The position numbers and the translations under genes are program-made. A stretch of 52,172 bases of DNA. It comes from UBA10210 sp964408425. Its GTDB lineage: Archaea > Micrarchaeota > Micrarchaeia > Norongarragalinales > Norongarragalinaceae. This document shows positions 24,162 to 34,579 of this stretch, piece by piece (position 1 is the first letter of the stretch; each line of letters opens with the position of its first letter). The stretch lies in assembly GCA_964408425.1 (NCBI GenBank), contig CAYOZI010000003.1, forward strand, positions 1 through 52,172, given 5' to 3'. The notes under the pieces were generated by a model, which ran no database searches, had not been told where the DNA came from, and worked only from the letters and a program-made list of their open reading frames with translations.

Positions 24162-27100
24162 TTTCCAGCTTGTTGGAAACCGTTATTTTCGCGGCGTTGC
24201 TCTGCCCGAAATCCTGAAGCGAGAGAGAAACGGATTCGGGCGAAACCGTGGCGAATTCGGAAGGCGGTTTAACGGCTATAGCGCCGCGGATTTTCGAATA
24301 CCCTTCCTTCGCGATTTCGTACTCAAGCTCCCCGGTTTTTCCCGGAGTGACGCTTATCTCGTACTCCCCGCCCTGTTTTTCCGAAGCTTGAACCCCGTCG
24401 AGAGTAACGCTCGCCCCTTCAACATTGAAGCCGAGCGAGTCTGACAGCTTGAAGGAAATCGCCGAATCTTCCAGCGCAGTGATGGTTTTGGGCGAAACGA
24501 CAGCCTTCAAAACTGGGTTGGTTTTCGAAACCACCCTCAAGTGAACGGTTTTTTCTAGAGAACCCGCTTTCAAAACGATTGCGGCATCAGAAGCGAGTTT
24601 TGTAGGGGCGAATACGGCCGAAGCTTCAAACACGCCGGCCGAAGGGGCGGTCGTGAAAGAAACGGCATTGTTTTCCGGGAAAACGCTCTCTCCGCTTTCC
24701 GCAAAATCCATCCTCTGCAGTTCCACCGCGCTATCCCCGTTCAAGGAAACGGCGACTGGATTGTCGGAATAGATTTTCACGAAAAACTTGAAGGAATCGG
24801 GATAGACGGCTTCAAAGTTAGTCTGCTTCCCGTCCTCGAACCAGTATTGCACGCAGTAATCCTTTTCGCAAACGCCTTGCGAAGAGATTTCGAACGGGCC
24901 CGTCCTCAACGCGTTGGCGAGCAAATCGCTTTTCGACACTCCCGCTTCCGCGTCTTCGGGGTTTCTTATCACCCCTCCGAGGGTCGTGAATGCCGAACGG
25001 TGTTCGAGATAGAAAGCCCCGTTGGAATGAAGGGTTTTCATTTGCACGGTTATTTCTTTCGAGCCGGAAAAGGAAGGAAGCGTAAAGTCAACCCATTTTA
25101 CGCCCGTTGTTGAAGATTGGGAGGTTTGAGGCGTTGGCGTGGAAGCGGTTTTGGGAATGACTAGAACGCTGGCTTTGAAGTTCGGGTTGAGGGCATCCGT
25201 ATAATAGAAATTCCCTTCAGTCTGGAAAGAGCGCGAATAAGAAGAGCCGAAATTCAGTTCTTGCGACTGGAAGGAACCGTCTTCCGCCGAAACAACGTGC
25301 CTCGCGTTGTCCTGAACCACCCACGTTACGATCTCGCCTGCTTTAATCACGAGGTTGGCCGGCGAAAAGCCTTGGGAGGTTATGAAAACCCTCTTCAAGC
25401 CCTCGCTGTAGCCGGCGTTGGAAACGCTCTCGAAATTGGAAGCTTGCGAATAATCTATTCCTTTCAGCACCGTTCCCAAGCTCGAGAAGCCGGTTATCAT
25501 AACGGGATAATTTTCAAGCGGCTCGTCCTGGGCGCCGACGCGAATGTGCGCGTTTGCCTTCGAGAAATTCAGGTTTTTGGCAGTCAAAAGGAATTTCGCG
25601 TTGTAAGTGGTGAAGGGAGAGAGGGTTTGAACCTTATTTCCCTTTAAATCGAACAGCCCTTGGAACGACAGTCCGGCGTTTGCTGAAGCGGTTGAAGACA
25701 AAGCCAAGGATTGGATTGTAAGGGAGTTGGGAAGGATTTCGAACTCGCTCGATTCAAGTTCCTCAAAACCATCCGCAGTTGCAATCGCAAACGCCTTTCC
25801 TTCCTTCATATCCAAGTAACACTGGCCGGTTGAATTCGTCGTGCATTCCGCGTTTTCCTCGAGAGTCTCGCTTGAAAAAACGCTTACCACCGCGCCTTCG
25901 AGAGGCTGGAGGGAGTTGAAATCAGAGAGAGAAAACAACGCCCGTCCCTTGACCGGCGGGAATTGCAGTTCGACGCTTGACTTCATCCTCACTTGAACGT
26001 TAGGACTCGAAACGTTGGCAATCCCGTTCGAAGCGATGACGCGGATGGTTTTCAAAGGAACGTTTTCAAAAGCCTGGGTTCCATCCACTCCGGTTTTCCT
26101 TGCCGGAAAGCCCAAGGGTTTGCCGTTCGCCTCTTGCAGCAAGACGAAAGCCCCTTCCACATCCTCTCCCTTCGCGTCGGTAACGTGAACCAAAACCAAT
26201 CCGGCGTTTTCCTCGCTGCTTTTCTCCATTTCCAGCCCGTCGCCCGAAGAAACTTTTTCGTATAACGGCAAATAACCGGCTTTGAACGCCAGCGCGTCGA
26301 AAGACGCGGTTTTCTCGACGAGCGGAAATTCGGCAAGCCCGTTGGAATCCGTAGAGTCTTCAGAAACTATTTTTTGCTTCGAGTCCAAAAGCTGTACTAA
26401 AACGCTTTCCAAACCCCGTTCCCCGTCTTTCTCCGAGACTTTAACAAAAAAACCGTGGGGCTCGACGGTTTTTTTCAACCGGAATTTTTCGTTCGTCTGC
26501 TCCAAAGCAGTCAGTTCCTTCGACTGCCGTTCAAAACCTTCTGCGCTAGCCACGACTCCTATTTTCTGCCCCAAAACGATTTCCTGCTGTTCCACAGTCC
26601 CGGCTTTCCCGGTTTTCAACGAGTACAACAAAGCGTTCGTTACTGAATCGAATATTTCAACGCTCGCGTTTTCAATCGCATTCCCGCCTATGCCTTCATT
26701 GTCGAAAACCCCGATGAACAAAACGCCTTTCTTTTCCACTCCGAAAGGCAAAAGAGTGATTCTTTGCAGGGCCGGATCACTCGCCCCTACGCTAACGCTT
26801 TTCGTTTCAGCCGAAAAGCCGTCCGCCGTAACGCGAATCAAGTAAGCTTGGTTGGGGCGTACTTTGAACAAGGCGGTAGTAACGCCGGCTTTCGGCGCGT
26901 CAACAGGAAGCTCGTCCTTATCCAGCAGTTCTATATTCGCCGCCGCAGGCCCTTGCACCAGGACGCTTAGCGAAAGCAGTTGGATCGAAGGGGGTTGGGA
27001 GTAAGCGGTTGAAGAAGAATCCTGGCCGGGCGAAACGCTCAGGGAAAGCAAGCCTCCGTTGTCGAAAACGTGTTCCGGAGAGGAAACTATCGCGGTATAC

Positions 27101-27384
27101 GCGCCTTCCGGAACTTTGGAAAAAGAAGCTATTCCGCTTTCGTCCGAAACCGCCGTTTCCTCGAAATTTTCGCCGGAAAGCGTTACGGTCGCCCCTGAAA
27201 TGGCTTCGCCCAAATCGTTTTTCACCGAGATGGAAACGTTGCCAGAGGGTGAAGAGGGGAACAAAAGCAAATATCCTATTGCGAGAATGACTACTAGGGC
27301 GAGGGGCAAAACCCACGGGGGAATGCCTTTCTCCTCAAGGGAATATGAAAAATTCTCCCACCATTCCCTAAGCCCTTCGAGCAT
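24162..27384 (-). CDS. Giant surface protein, N-terminal part (before the scaffold gap)
   Basis: 1,074 codons from the ATG to the gap. Residues 1-22 are cytoplasmic, 23-42 form one membrane helix (VLPLALVVILAIGYLLLF), and the rest is outside. Repeated carboxypeptidase-regulatory/Ig-like units follow (GNVSISVKNDLGEAISGATV, VLVHVTDAKGEDVEGAFVLL, SDFNSLQPLEGAVVSVF). Residues about 672-745 are a cupredoxin fold with only one of four copper ligands. Two further Ig-like units lead into the gap. Together with the C-terminal part this makes a protein of about 2,990 residues. A role in cell-cell contact or the cell surface is inference from architecture. Confidence 0.8.
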
Positions 27385-27406
27385 GAAGAAAACTAGGGCA
27401 AAACGG

Positions 27407-27415
27407 CTTTTATAT
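27407..27415 (-). promoter_or_regulatory. TATA box for the giant surface protein gene
   Basis: On the minus strand ATATAAAAG is centred 27 bases before the ATG at 27384, so this gene has its own leaderless promoter although another surface protein gene lies just upstream. Confidence 0.5.
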
Positions 27416-27419
27416 GTTT

Positions 27420-27450
27420 ATAAAAAAAGAAGATGAGAAAAAAGGAAAAA
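27420..27450 (-). terminator. Oligo-T terminator after the 2297-aa surface protein
   Basis: On the minus strand the stretch after the stop at 27453 is TTTTTCCTTTTTTCTC followed by CTTTTTTT. Archaeal RNA polymerase ends at such T tracts without needing a hairpin. Confidence 0.45.
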
Positions 27451-27452
27451 GT

Positions 27453-30400
27453 TCAGGCGGTTTTTTTGTAGATTCTCACGCAGTCGTAGAACGCCGTATT
27501 TGCGTTAACGCGAACGTAAGCCTTTACGGTAGTGATTTTTGCAGGATCCAGTGGAATTGAAAAGCCGGTGTTGGTGATGCTCGCCACGGTCGGATTGTAG
27601 TTAGCTAAGTTTCCGTAAGTTGTTTTCGGGGTGGTAAGTTCTGTAGCGCAGACATAAGTCATATCTGCACTTATCGAGTATGCGACGCTTTGGGTGTGTT
27701 TTGAGGGAGTGGTTGTCGAAGCCGGATTGATTGCATCTAGAGAGTTGAAGGAATCCACCAAGGTAATTTGCACGTTGGTGTTGCTTTCGTCGAAGTTAAC
27801 GACAAAAAACCTGTTTTCGCCTGTCGGAAGTTTTTTACCAAACTTCTCAATCGTCCACTCTCCAGACCCCGCTGTAGAACCGCTCGGTTCGGTTATGCAA
27901 GCGCCGCTTTCGACGGTAATCTTGGAATGCGTCACTTCTAGCTCGCAACCGGAAATTGTTTTGCGTTCGTCCAGCAAGTACTCCAAAACCGCGCTGAGCG
28001 ACTTCAGGGACGTAACTGGGTCCAAATTATCATTGGAAATTGCAGTAACCCCGACAGGAAGTTCATAAGTGATTTTCAAATCGTACTTCGCAGCGGTTTG
28101 GGCTATAGCACTGTCGTCCGCCAGGCTTCCCAAAGGAATCGCAAGAACAAAACCAGGCTGGGTTTCGGCAGAAGCCGAAGTTGGAGCAGGTGCTGGAACA
28201 GAAGGAACGGGAACAGGCACGGTTGTAGTGACAGGAACCAATTCGATTGAAGTTTTCGACTTTGTTGAATCGGATTTCTTCACGGTGACTTTCACGCTCG
28301 AATCTGGAAGCTGCATCGGGAAAACCGTTTTGAGGAAAGTAGTCGCAATAATCTCCTCGTCCTTGCCGGGAACTGGAATTTGGAATCCGAGCTTGTTCAT
28401 CGTGAACAAATTCACGTCTTTGCTGAACAACACTCTCGCAACTTCGTTGGAGGCATCGGCTTTAGTCAAGTAAGCCAAGCTCGAGTAAGAGCTGCCGGTC
28501 GAAGTCGACAAGGCGCTTCCCGTTTTCGCGGAAAAAGTCTTCATGTTCAACGGCAGGCTGTGCGTCCCCTTCAAAACCACTATCGATTCGAGTTCCAACC
28601 CGCCCAAGTTGTAAGTCCCGTCGAACAAAGACGTTTCGCTCGGCTGGAATTGGTAGACGTAAAAACCGCCGTTCGCGCCCGCCAGTTTAACCGGCACGTT
28701 CACGAGCGTGTTCAGCCCCTTGAATATCTTCACGCCCTGGTTGTAATTGTCCGTTCCCGGCATGAGATACTGGTTTGCCAGGTTTCCGGCCATCAATCCG
28801 TAAGAACCCGGAATCGCCTGTGACGCGCCTGTCGCCAACCCCAAAACTTCCGAATCGCAACCCGCATATCCTACGCCGGTCATGAAAGCATTATCCTGTC
28901 CAAACTCGCCGGGGTTGGTCAACAACCTCGAGCACTTCTGCCTCAAAGACTGGAGAGGATCGATGCCCGCCGATTTGCAAGTCTGGTAATTCGCAAGCGA
29001 ATTGACGTAATCCTGCAAAGCCCCGCTCATCGCGTTGTTCAGCATAGTCTTATCCGCAGCATAATCTCCAGTGAAGGAAATCGAGTCCATGTTGCCTATA
29101 ACTTGCCTGAATTCTCTGCTGACCTCGCTCGCAACATCCCTCTTCAACTCGTCGCTGGCAAAACAATAGTCATTGCCTGTGCACTCGTCCAAGCTGGAAA
29201 TAGCCACTGAAGCCGAAGAATCGCCCGAAGGTAATTCGCCCTGCGCTTCACCCGAATCCTGCGCCCCGCCGCCGACAGCGTTTCCGACAACGTCGAATCT
29301 CTCGGAATCCATCACTTTATCAAACGACGGAGTGAATGAAACGGCTGGTGAAGAACCCAGCTTCAATCCGTAAGCAGTATCGCTTTGCTGGAATATGACG
29401 CCGGCAACGCTCTTCCCGCTTATCCGGATGTTGCTCCCGACGCCCAATTCCGAGTTGATGTTGTTCGCAATCAAATAAGGCTCTGCGGGAATTCCGCCGA
29501 CCCTCGAGAACAACTGCAACGCACTATCAATCCTCGGCGCCGAGGCGATGCCGAACTTTGAAGGTCCCGCGCTCTTCATTTTCAAGGTTATGGAAAACTG
29601 GGGCGCGTTCAACAAACGCGGATTCGAAAGGTAAATCGTAACCGAATCTTTTCCGGAAACCGGCTTCAACTCGGTAGTCCCGTCGCCGTTGATGACGTAT
29701 CGAGCGCAACCTTGAACGTCGGGCTTGAACAAAACCACTACCGAAGCGTGCTGTTTTCCAGGCACGCCGAGCGTTCCCGAAAGCAGGTTTTGCAGGAAAT
29801 CGCCGATTTGGCCCAAACCCGTGCTTTTCACTTCCTGAATGTCGAAACAGGCCGCCCCGTCGCCGGCCTTGTTTACGGAAATCGCCGTGTCAAATCCAAA
29901 AGCGTTTTGGACGGAGAAAGCCATTCCGTTGACCGGAACCAACGGGCTTACGACCTTGTTGCAAACCAATCCAGCCGGCCCTCCAGTGCAACCGTTGCCG
30001 GTTTTAATAACGTAAAAGTAAGGGGCGTTCGGCGAATGCACGATTTGGTTGGAAGCCGAAGCCGCGATGGCCCGCTGGTTTTGAGAGGGATTCAAAGCTT
30101 GGGACGCGAGAAGATAGCCCATCCTCTGCTGGAATAAATTCCCAATGTCGAATTTGAGCGGGTCGCAAGTGTCGTTCAAGTAATCCTTCGAGGTTTTCGC
30201 GGAAACGCTCACGTCCGCCGAGAAATCGCCGGTTGAAGAGCTTTGCCTGAATTTCACCACGCGTATCTGGACGTCTTTCTCGTTGAAAGTTTCGCACAAA
30301 GCCATTTCGTCCGTCGAGAACAGAACCTTGTTTTTCTTATCCAAAATTTCGAACAAGGCTAGAGGCTCAGCCTCGTTGCTCGGGTCTATATCCCTAAGCC

Positions 30401-33400
30401 TCACTTTCAACGCGACTGCCGGAGCCAGGTCTATTATGTCGCCGGGGTCGACCCTCCTGCGGAAAACATCTTCAGGCAAGCGCGTGCAGTTCGCCGATCC
30501 CTCGAGCGACACCTCGGATTCCTTCTGCTTGCAGTACTGGAATGAAGTGCCGGAATAAACGGCGGTGCAGAAGTTGTAACTCGCGTAGTTCAAACACTGT
30601 TGCTCATTGCAAGAAGCGCAATTGCTCGCGCTGCACTGCCCGCCCGTTGAAGCTTGCGTGCAAGTCGCGTCATCAACCAATTGTTTCTGGTCGTTGCAAC
30701 GCTTTCCTACGTTGATTACAGAGCACTGCCCGATTTGAGTTCCGTCGCTGCAAGCTTGTGAAGACGGCGGCTGCAAGCACGTTGCATCGTCAACCAACTG
30801 CAATTGAGAATCGCATCGTTTTCCTACATTCACCACAGAACATTCCCCTATGTCGGTCCCGTCGGTGCAAATTTGTTCTCCCAGCGGCGTCAAGTTCGGG
30901 CATTCGACGAAAACGCTCGCTTCCGCAGTGGAAGAAGAGCCGGTTCCGGGTAGGGTTGAGGTAAAAGCTATGGAGCAAGCCCCGTTTTGTATGGGGCGCA
31001 GCAAAACCTGTTTTTCATCAGCGGTTTTTTTTATGGTGAAAGGAGAGGAGGAAGGCTGGAAAACCTCGACGCATTGCGTTTGCGTATCCGCGCCTCCGAC
31101 ATTCCAATACACTTGCGATTCGACCGGCAACGATTTTCTCACGAAAATCGCGCCGCCGTTCACGCACGACGCGGGCTGGTTGAACAAAACGTCGCTCGGG
31201 TCGACGCCCAGAAAACTCGTGGAAATAACCTGGATTTCCGCGGTTTGGCTTTTTGCGAAATCGCTTCCGGCGCTCGCTTCAACAACGAAAGACCCTACGG
31301 TGAAAGGAGTCAGCCTCAAAACGTATATGCCGTCAGCCCCGTTGTTCTCGGTATTGTCGCCGGCAATCACGTCGCCGCCGTTCGGAAATCCGAAGAAAGG
31401 AGCAGTGTCCAGCGTTTCGATTATGCGAAGCGTTGCTTTCGTAACCGGTTTTCCTTGCGCGGTTTTTATTTCAACCCTCAAAGGCTTGAAACCCTCGTCT
31501 CCGGGCGAAAGGCCCACTTGGATGACGGTCTGGGAAACGGTTGCTATCAATTGCCCGGTTCCAGTAACCTCAGCCATCGCCTGCGCGTAGGCTATCAAAC
31601 CCGTTTCCGCGTAAAACTCCGCCCTGATGGGGGCGAAGGAACTCGGAGCTTGCGGTTCGACGAGAGTTGAAACAGCTCCTTTAGCATCAACCAAAACCAG
31701 GTTTTGAACGGGAGTTTTGACATCGTATTTGGGAGTTCCTGCAGTGAATTTGACTACGGGAGTGGCGACCGACTCCGGGAAAAACGTTTTCACGCTCGCT
31801 TCCGCATCGAAATTATTCCCGAAAGGCACGCTCAATTGCTTTGCGCTTTCGCTACCGCTTTTGAGCGTTAGCGTAACGCAGCCGAACGCGGTGCAAACCT
31901 CGTGCCCTTGCGTAACGGCGTATTCTTTCTTCACCGTTTCGGCAAAACAATATTCTTTTCCCGCAACGTTCTTGCCCGAACCCAACTCCGCATCCAGAGG
32001 AACCCTTCCCCACAAGTTGTTGTTCACCACGAACGCGCGGTAGTGAAAGTCAATCTTGTCGTTCTTCAACGATTCGGGGCGGACTTTTATTTTCGCGCTC
32101 AACACTTTCACTCCGGGCCCCGAAGAGCCGGTTTGCGAAGCGTAGGAAAACTCGACCCACTTGAATTCACTCCCGCTCTGCTGCACTTCCTCGTCCGAAC
32201 AAGTCGTCGAAGGGCGGTAGGTCGTCCCGAACCCGGCGCTGGCGGTTTCGTCCTGTGCGAAAGAAGAAATGAAAGCTTTTTCCTCGGCAACGCTCTGCCC
32301 GTCGCCTATCCTCAAGTACAAACCTTGCTGTTGGGCCTGCGGGAAGGAAACGATCATTTTAGCTTCATACCATCCTCCCCGTTCCAAAGCCTGGGCGGCG
32401 TTCTCCGCATCCAGCACTACGCTTCCGCTCGAGTCCATCGGGTAAAGGTCAATCCCTAATATCTGCAGTTCTCCAGCCAAGTCGGAAGGCATCAGCGTCA
32501 GCGTCAAATTCAAGTTTTGCCCGTTTGCCAGAGTCATTTGTTCGGAAACGAATTCCGTAAACCCGTTAGGCTGGCTTTTCAAAACTATGGGCGTGAGCGC
32601 GTAAACGCGGATCGTGCAGTAACCGCCAGTTTGCGGCGAAACGCAAGATCCTATTTCCGCATTTCCTGCGAAAGCCTTGACTTCGCCCGGAATGAAAGCG
32701 TCGCTCGAGCCTGCAGCATTTTTCAAACGAACGCCTATTTCCGCGAAAACCCGTTCCAGCGTGATTTCGATTTCCATCGTCTCGCCTGCAGGAACCGTGA
32801 ACAAATCGCTGTTCCCGCTTTGCGAACCGTAAAACGCTTTTGCGTTATACTCGGCGTCGGAAGCTATTTCCTCGAAAGCCGCGATTCCGTCCGCATCCGT
32901 CTCGCCCGCGGGATAACCCGCGTAAAAACCTTCTTTCGTATACAATTCCACGTTCGCGCCCGCAACCAATTGCGCATCGGCGTTTTTCACTTTAACCTCG
33001 AGAACGCCGTTGTTTCCCGCCGCGGTTTTCTTCAAAACGAGTTTAGTAGCATCCCCGCCTCGCAATTGCCTTGACACTTGCGGGAGAAAGCCGTCTGCGA
33101 AAGCCGTCGCGTAGAAAAACTGGGTGTTGGAAACCTCGAAAACCGCCTTTCCCTGGAAGTCCGCCTGCTCCTCGTCCATGAATTTTTGCGGAGTGTTGTA
33201 CAAAAACAATTTCACGCTAGCGTCTTCAATCGGCTCGTCGTCCTCGTCAACCACCTGTACCGACAATGCCGAATAGTCCGAAGGCAAACCGCCTGCCGCG
33301 TTTTTCTTTCTCAAGGTAATCACGAAATCCAGGTTGGAAGAGGCTGGAATGGTCTTGACGTTGTTCTCCTGAATCCCGTAGTAAGCCAAAAACCCGTCCG

Positions 33401-34346
33401 CCTCGATGTTCACGAAAACATCCGTTCCCACTGCAATCGTTTCCTGGAAAAACGCTTGTCCTCCGCTCGTGTAGGCGGAAGAAATTTTTGAAGTCGAGCC
33501 GCCGGCATTGTACAAGGAAACCAGCGCGTCATCCACGAGGTTGCCCTGCTGATCTTTCACGATGACGGAAACGCTTCCCTTCGGCTCTGAAGCAGACCCG
33601 CCTGGAGAAAAGGAAGAGGATAGGAAAACGCTGCAAGAGCCTTGCGACGGAATGCAGTTTTTACTCGCGCGGTCGAAACCCTCCGCCGTAACGCTCAGCC
33701 GGAAAACCTGCTGGGAATCGGAAAAGAATATTTCCGCCTCTCCGAACGCGTTCGAGGAAGCCTGTTGGAAAGCGCCGGACTCAGGATCCCTGAAGGTAAT
33801 CAAAGCGTTGGCAATGGGCTCTCCGTTCTCGTTCGCAACCAAAACCTTGAATGCCGAGGAAGAAGGGCCTTTCAGCCTCAACGCCACCGCTTCACCCGTC
33901 AAAACGATTTTCTTCTTGTCGAAAGAGTATTTCGAGGGAAGGGAGCCTAACGAAACCTCTGCAACCGCGTTTTTCGGCAAACCTTCGAACCGCGCTATCC
34001 CGTTTTTCGTTATTTCCGTAAACTCCCGCCCGTCCTCCAAAGAAAGCTTTACCGCCACAGACCCTGCGTAAACGCTCCCGTCCGGGTTCAACAAGGTTAT
34101 TTCCGTAGCAACGCTCTCCTGGAACAGCGAACCGAGCGACACTCCCGAAAGCAAGAACGCCGCTCCCGCGACTATGGCCAAAAGCAATACCACGAAGAAC
34201 GGGAACGAAGGAAGGCGCCTGTCTTCAATCGGGTTGACGAAAAACTCGTATATCTTCACTCCCTTCTTTTCAAGCCAGTCGCAGAACGCGTAGTACTTGT
34301 CCTCAACCGAGAAATAGAATTTTTTCAACCCGTCCAAAGCGCCCAT
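27453..34346 (-). CDS. Giant single-pass surface protein (2297 aa)
   Basis: A cytoplasmic head of about 48 residues, one membrane helix (about 49-70), then an extracellular chain. Residues about 75-620 hold repeated carboxypeptidase-regulatory/Ig-like units with a common pattern (FKVLVANENGEPIANALITF, VSVIVKDQQGNLVDDALVSL, LSVQVVDEDDEPIEDASVKL, LEVKVKNADAQLVAGANVEL). Ig-like regions follow (about 620-1150), a Cys-rich tandem repeat (1160-1237), a large unknown part, and a Pro/Thr/Ser linker (PVPVPSVPAPAPTSAS) before the last 200 residues. No enzyme motif seen. It shares its head-helix-repeat plan with the next giant protein. The mRNA leader carries GAGGGTG before the ATG. Adhesion or surface-layer function is inference. 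Confidence 0.85.
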   Translation of the reverse strand: MGALDGLKKFYFSVEDKYYAFCDWLEKKGVKIYEFFVNPIEDRRLPSFPFFVVLLLAIVAGAAFLLSGVSLGSLFQESVATEITLLNPDGSVYAGSVAVKLSLEDGREFTEITKNGIARFEGLPKNAVAEVSLGSLPSKYSFDKKKIVLTGEAVALRLKGPSSSAFKVLVANENGEPIANALITFRDPESGAFQQASSNAFGEAEIFFSDSQQVFRLSVTAEGFDRASKNCIPSQGSCSVFLSSSFSPGGSASEPKGSVSVIVKDQQGNLVDDALVSLYNAGGSTSKISSAYTSGGQAFFQETIAVGTDVFVNIEADGFLAYYGIQENNVKTIPASSNLDFVITLRKKNAAGGLPSDYSALSVQVVDEDDEPIEDASVKLFLYNTPQKFMDEEQADFQGKAVFEVSNTQFFYATAFADGFLPQVSRQLRGGDATKLVLKKTAAGNNGVLEVKVKNADAQLVAGANVELYTKEGFYAGYPAGETDADGIAAFEEIASDAEYNAKAFYGSQSGNSDLFTVPAGETMEIEITLERVFAEIGVRLKNAAGSSDAFIPGEVKAFAGNAEIGSCVSPQTGGYCTIRVYALTPIVLKSQPNGFTEFVSEQMTLANGQNLNLTLTLMPSDLAGELQILGIDLYPMDSSGSVVLDAENAAQALERGGWYEAKMIVSFPQAQQQGLYLRIGDGQSVAEEKAFISSFAQDETASAGFGTTYRPSTTCSDEEVQQSGSEFKWVEFSYASQTGSSGPGVKVLSAKIKVRPESLKNDKIDFHYRAFVVNNNLWGRVPLDAELGSGKNVAGKEYCFAETVKKEYAVTQGHEVCTAFGCVTLTLKSGSESAKQLSVPFGNNFDAEASVKTFFPESVATPVVKFTAGTPKYDVKTPVQNLVLVDAKGAVSTLVEPQAPSSFAPIRAEFYAETGLIAYAQAMAEVTGTGQLIATVSQTVIQVGLSPGDEGFKPLRVEIKTAQGKPVTKATLRIIETLDTAPFFGFPNGGDVIAGDNTENNGADGIYVLRLTPFTVGSFVVEASAGSDFAKSQTAEIQVISTSFLGVDPSDVLFNQPASCVNGGAIFVRKSLPVESQVYWNVGGADTQTQCVEVFQPSSSPFTIKKTADEKQVLLRPIQNGACSIAFTSTLPGTGSSSTAEASVFVECPNLTPLGEQICTDGTDIGECSVVNVGKRCDSQLQLVDDATCLQPPSSQACSDGTQIGQCSVINVGKRCNDQKQLVDDATCTQASTGGQCSASNCASCNEQQCLNYASYNFCTAVYSGTSFQYCKQKESEVSLEGSANCTRLPEDVFRRRVDPGDIIDLAPAVALKVRLRDIDPSNEAEPLALFEILDKKNKVLFSTDEMALCETFNEKDVQIRVVKFRQSSSTGDFSADVSVSAKTSKDYLNDTCDPLKFDIGNLFQQRMGYLLASQALNPSQNQRAIAASASNQIVHSPNAPYFYVIKTGNGCTGGPAGLVCNKVVSPLVPVNGMAFSVQNAFGFDTAISVNKAGDGAACFDIQEVKSTGLGQIGDFLQNLLSGTLGVPGKQHASVVVLFKPDVQGCARYVINGDGTTELKPVSGKDSVTIYLSNPRLLNAPQFSITLKMKSAGPSKFGIASAPRIDSALQLFSRVGGIPAEPYLIANNINSELGVGSNIRISGKSVAGVIFQQSDTAYGLKLGSSPAVSFTPSFDKVMDSERFDVVGNAVGGGAQDSGEAQGELPSGDSSASVAISSLDECTGNDYCFASDELKRDVASEVSREFRQVIGNMDSISFTGDYAADKTMLNNAMSGALQDYVNSLANYQTCKSAGIDPLQSLRQKCSRLLTNPGEFGQDNAFMTGVGYAGCDSEVLGLATGASQAIPGSYGLMAGNLANQYLMPGTDNYNQGVKIFKGLNTLVNVPVKLAGANGGFYVYQFQPSETSLFDGTYNLGGLELESIVVLKGTHSLPLNMKTFSAKTGSALSTSTGSSYSSLAYLTKADASNEVARVLFSKDVNLFTMNKLGFQIPVPGKDEEIIATTFLKTVFPMQLPDSSVKVTVKKSDSTKSKTSIELVPVTTTVPVPVPSVPAPAPTSASAETQPGFVLAIPLGSLADDSAIAQTAAKYDLKITYELPVGVTAISNDNLDPVTSLKSLSAVLEYLLDERKTISGCELEVTHSKITVESGACITEPSGSTAGSGEWTIEKFGKKLPTGENRFFVVNFDESNTNVQITLVDSFNSLDAINPASTTTPSKHTQSVAYSISADMTYVCATELTTPKTTYGNLANYNPTVASITNTGFSIPLDPAKITTVKAYVRVNANTAFYDCVRIYKKTA
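30636..30869 (-). repeat. Two 39-residue Cys-rich tandem repeats
   Basis: Residues 1160-1198 and 1199-1237 of the 2297-aa protein are near copies with a 117-base period: C-(S/T)DGT-x-IG-x-CSV-x-NVGKRC followed by QLVDDATC. Each holds four cysteines at fixed places. A further Cys cluster (CSASNCASCNEQQC) follows directly. The CxDGTxxGxCS pattern recurs in surface proteins of several archaea. Confidence 0.85.
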
Positions 34347-34459
34347 TCCACACCCTCACTCCGCCGAAAGCAAAAGCCCGAGCAAGAAAAAATAGGCGCT
34401 TTTGGTTTATAAAAACAACTTTAGAAATAGAGGCCGGGGGGAATTGAAAAAACGGAAAG

Positions 34460-34524
34460 AAAAAACGCCGCCGGGGAGACAGAACCGAGGCTTTCGCCCC
34501 AGGTTCCAATCCTTTTCCCAGCGG
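34460..34524 (-). ncRNA. Structured RNA or large terminator hairpin after ftsZ
   Basis: On the minus strand an outer stem CCGCTGGG (34524-34517) pairs with CCCGGCGG (34475-34468). Inside it GAACC pairs with GGTTC, and GGGGC with GCCTC around a GAAA tetraloop, with one bulged T. Two pairs are G-U wobbles on this strand but would be A-C mismatches on the plus strand, so the RNA is read from the minus strand. A run of six T follows two bases after the outer stem. It lies 56 bases after the ftsZ stop and before the TATA box of the next gene. It may be a terminator, a 3' UTR element or a separate small RNA. Confidence 0.5.
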
Positions 34525-34579
34525 GTGACAAACCATGGCAATCGGGAAAAAAACAAAAAAGGAAAAACGGAAACTGGTT

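Noticed and set aside
30636..30869. CRISPR-like repeat
   Set aside because: The repeated DNA is coding, has only two diverged units, and no spacers; it is a protein repeat.
34303..34536. 77-residue minus-strand frame over the structured element
   Set aside because: It crosses the hairpin, T-run and promoter of the next gene, and has no ribosome motif or family pattern.
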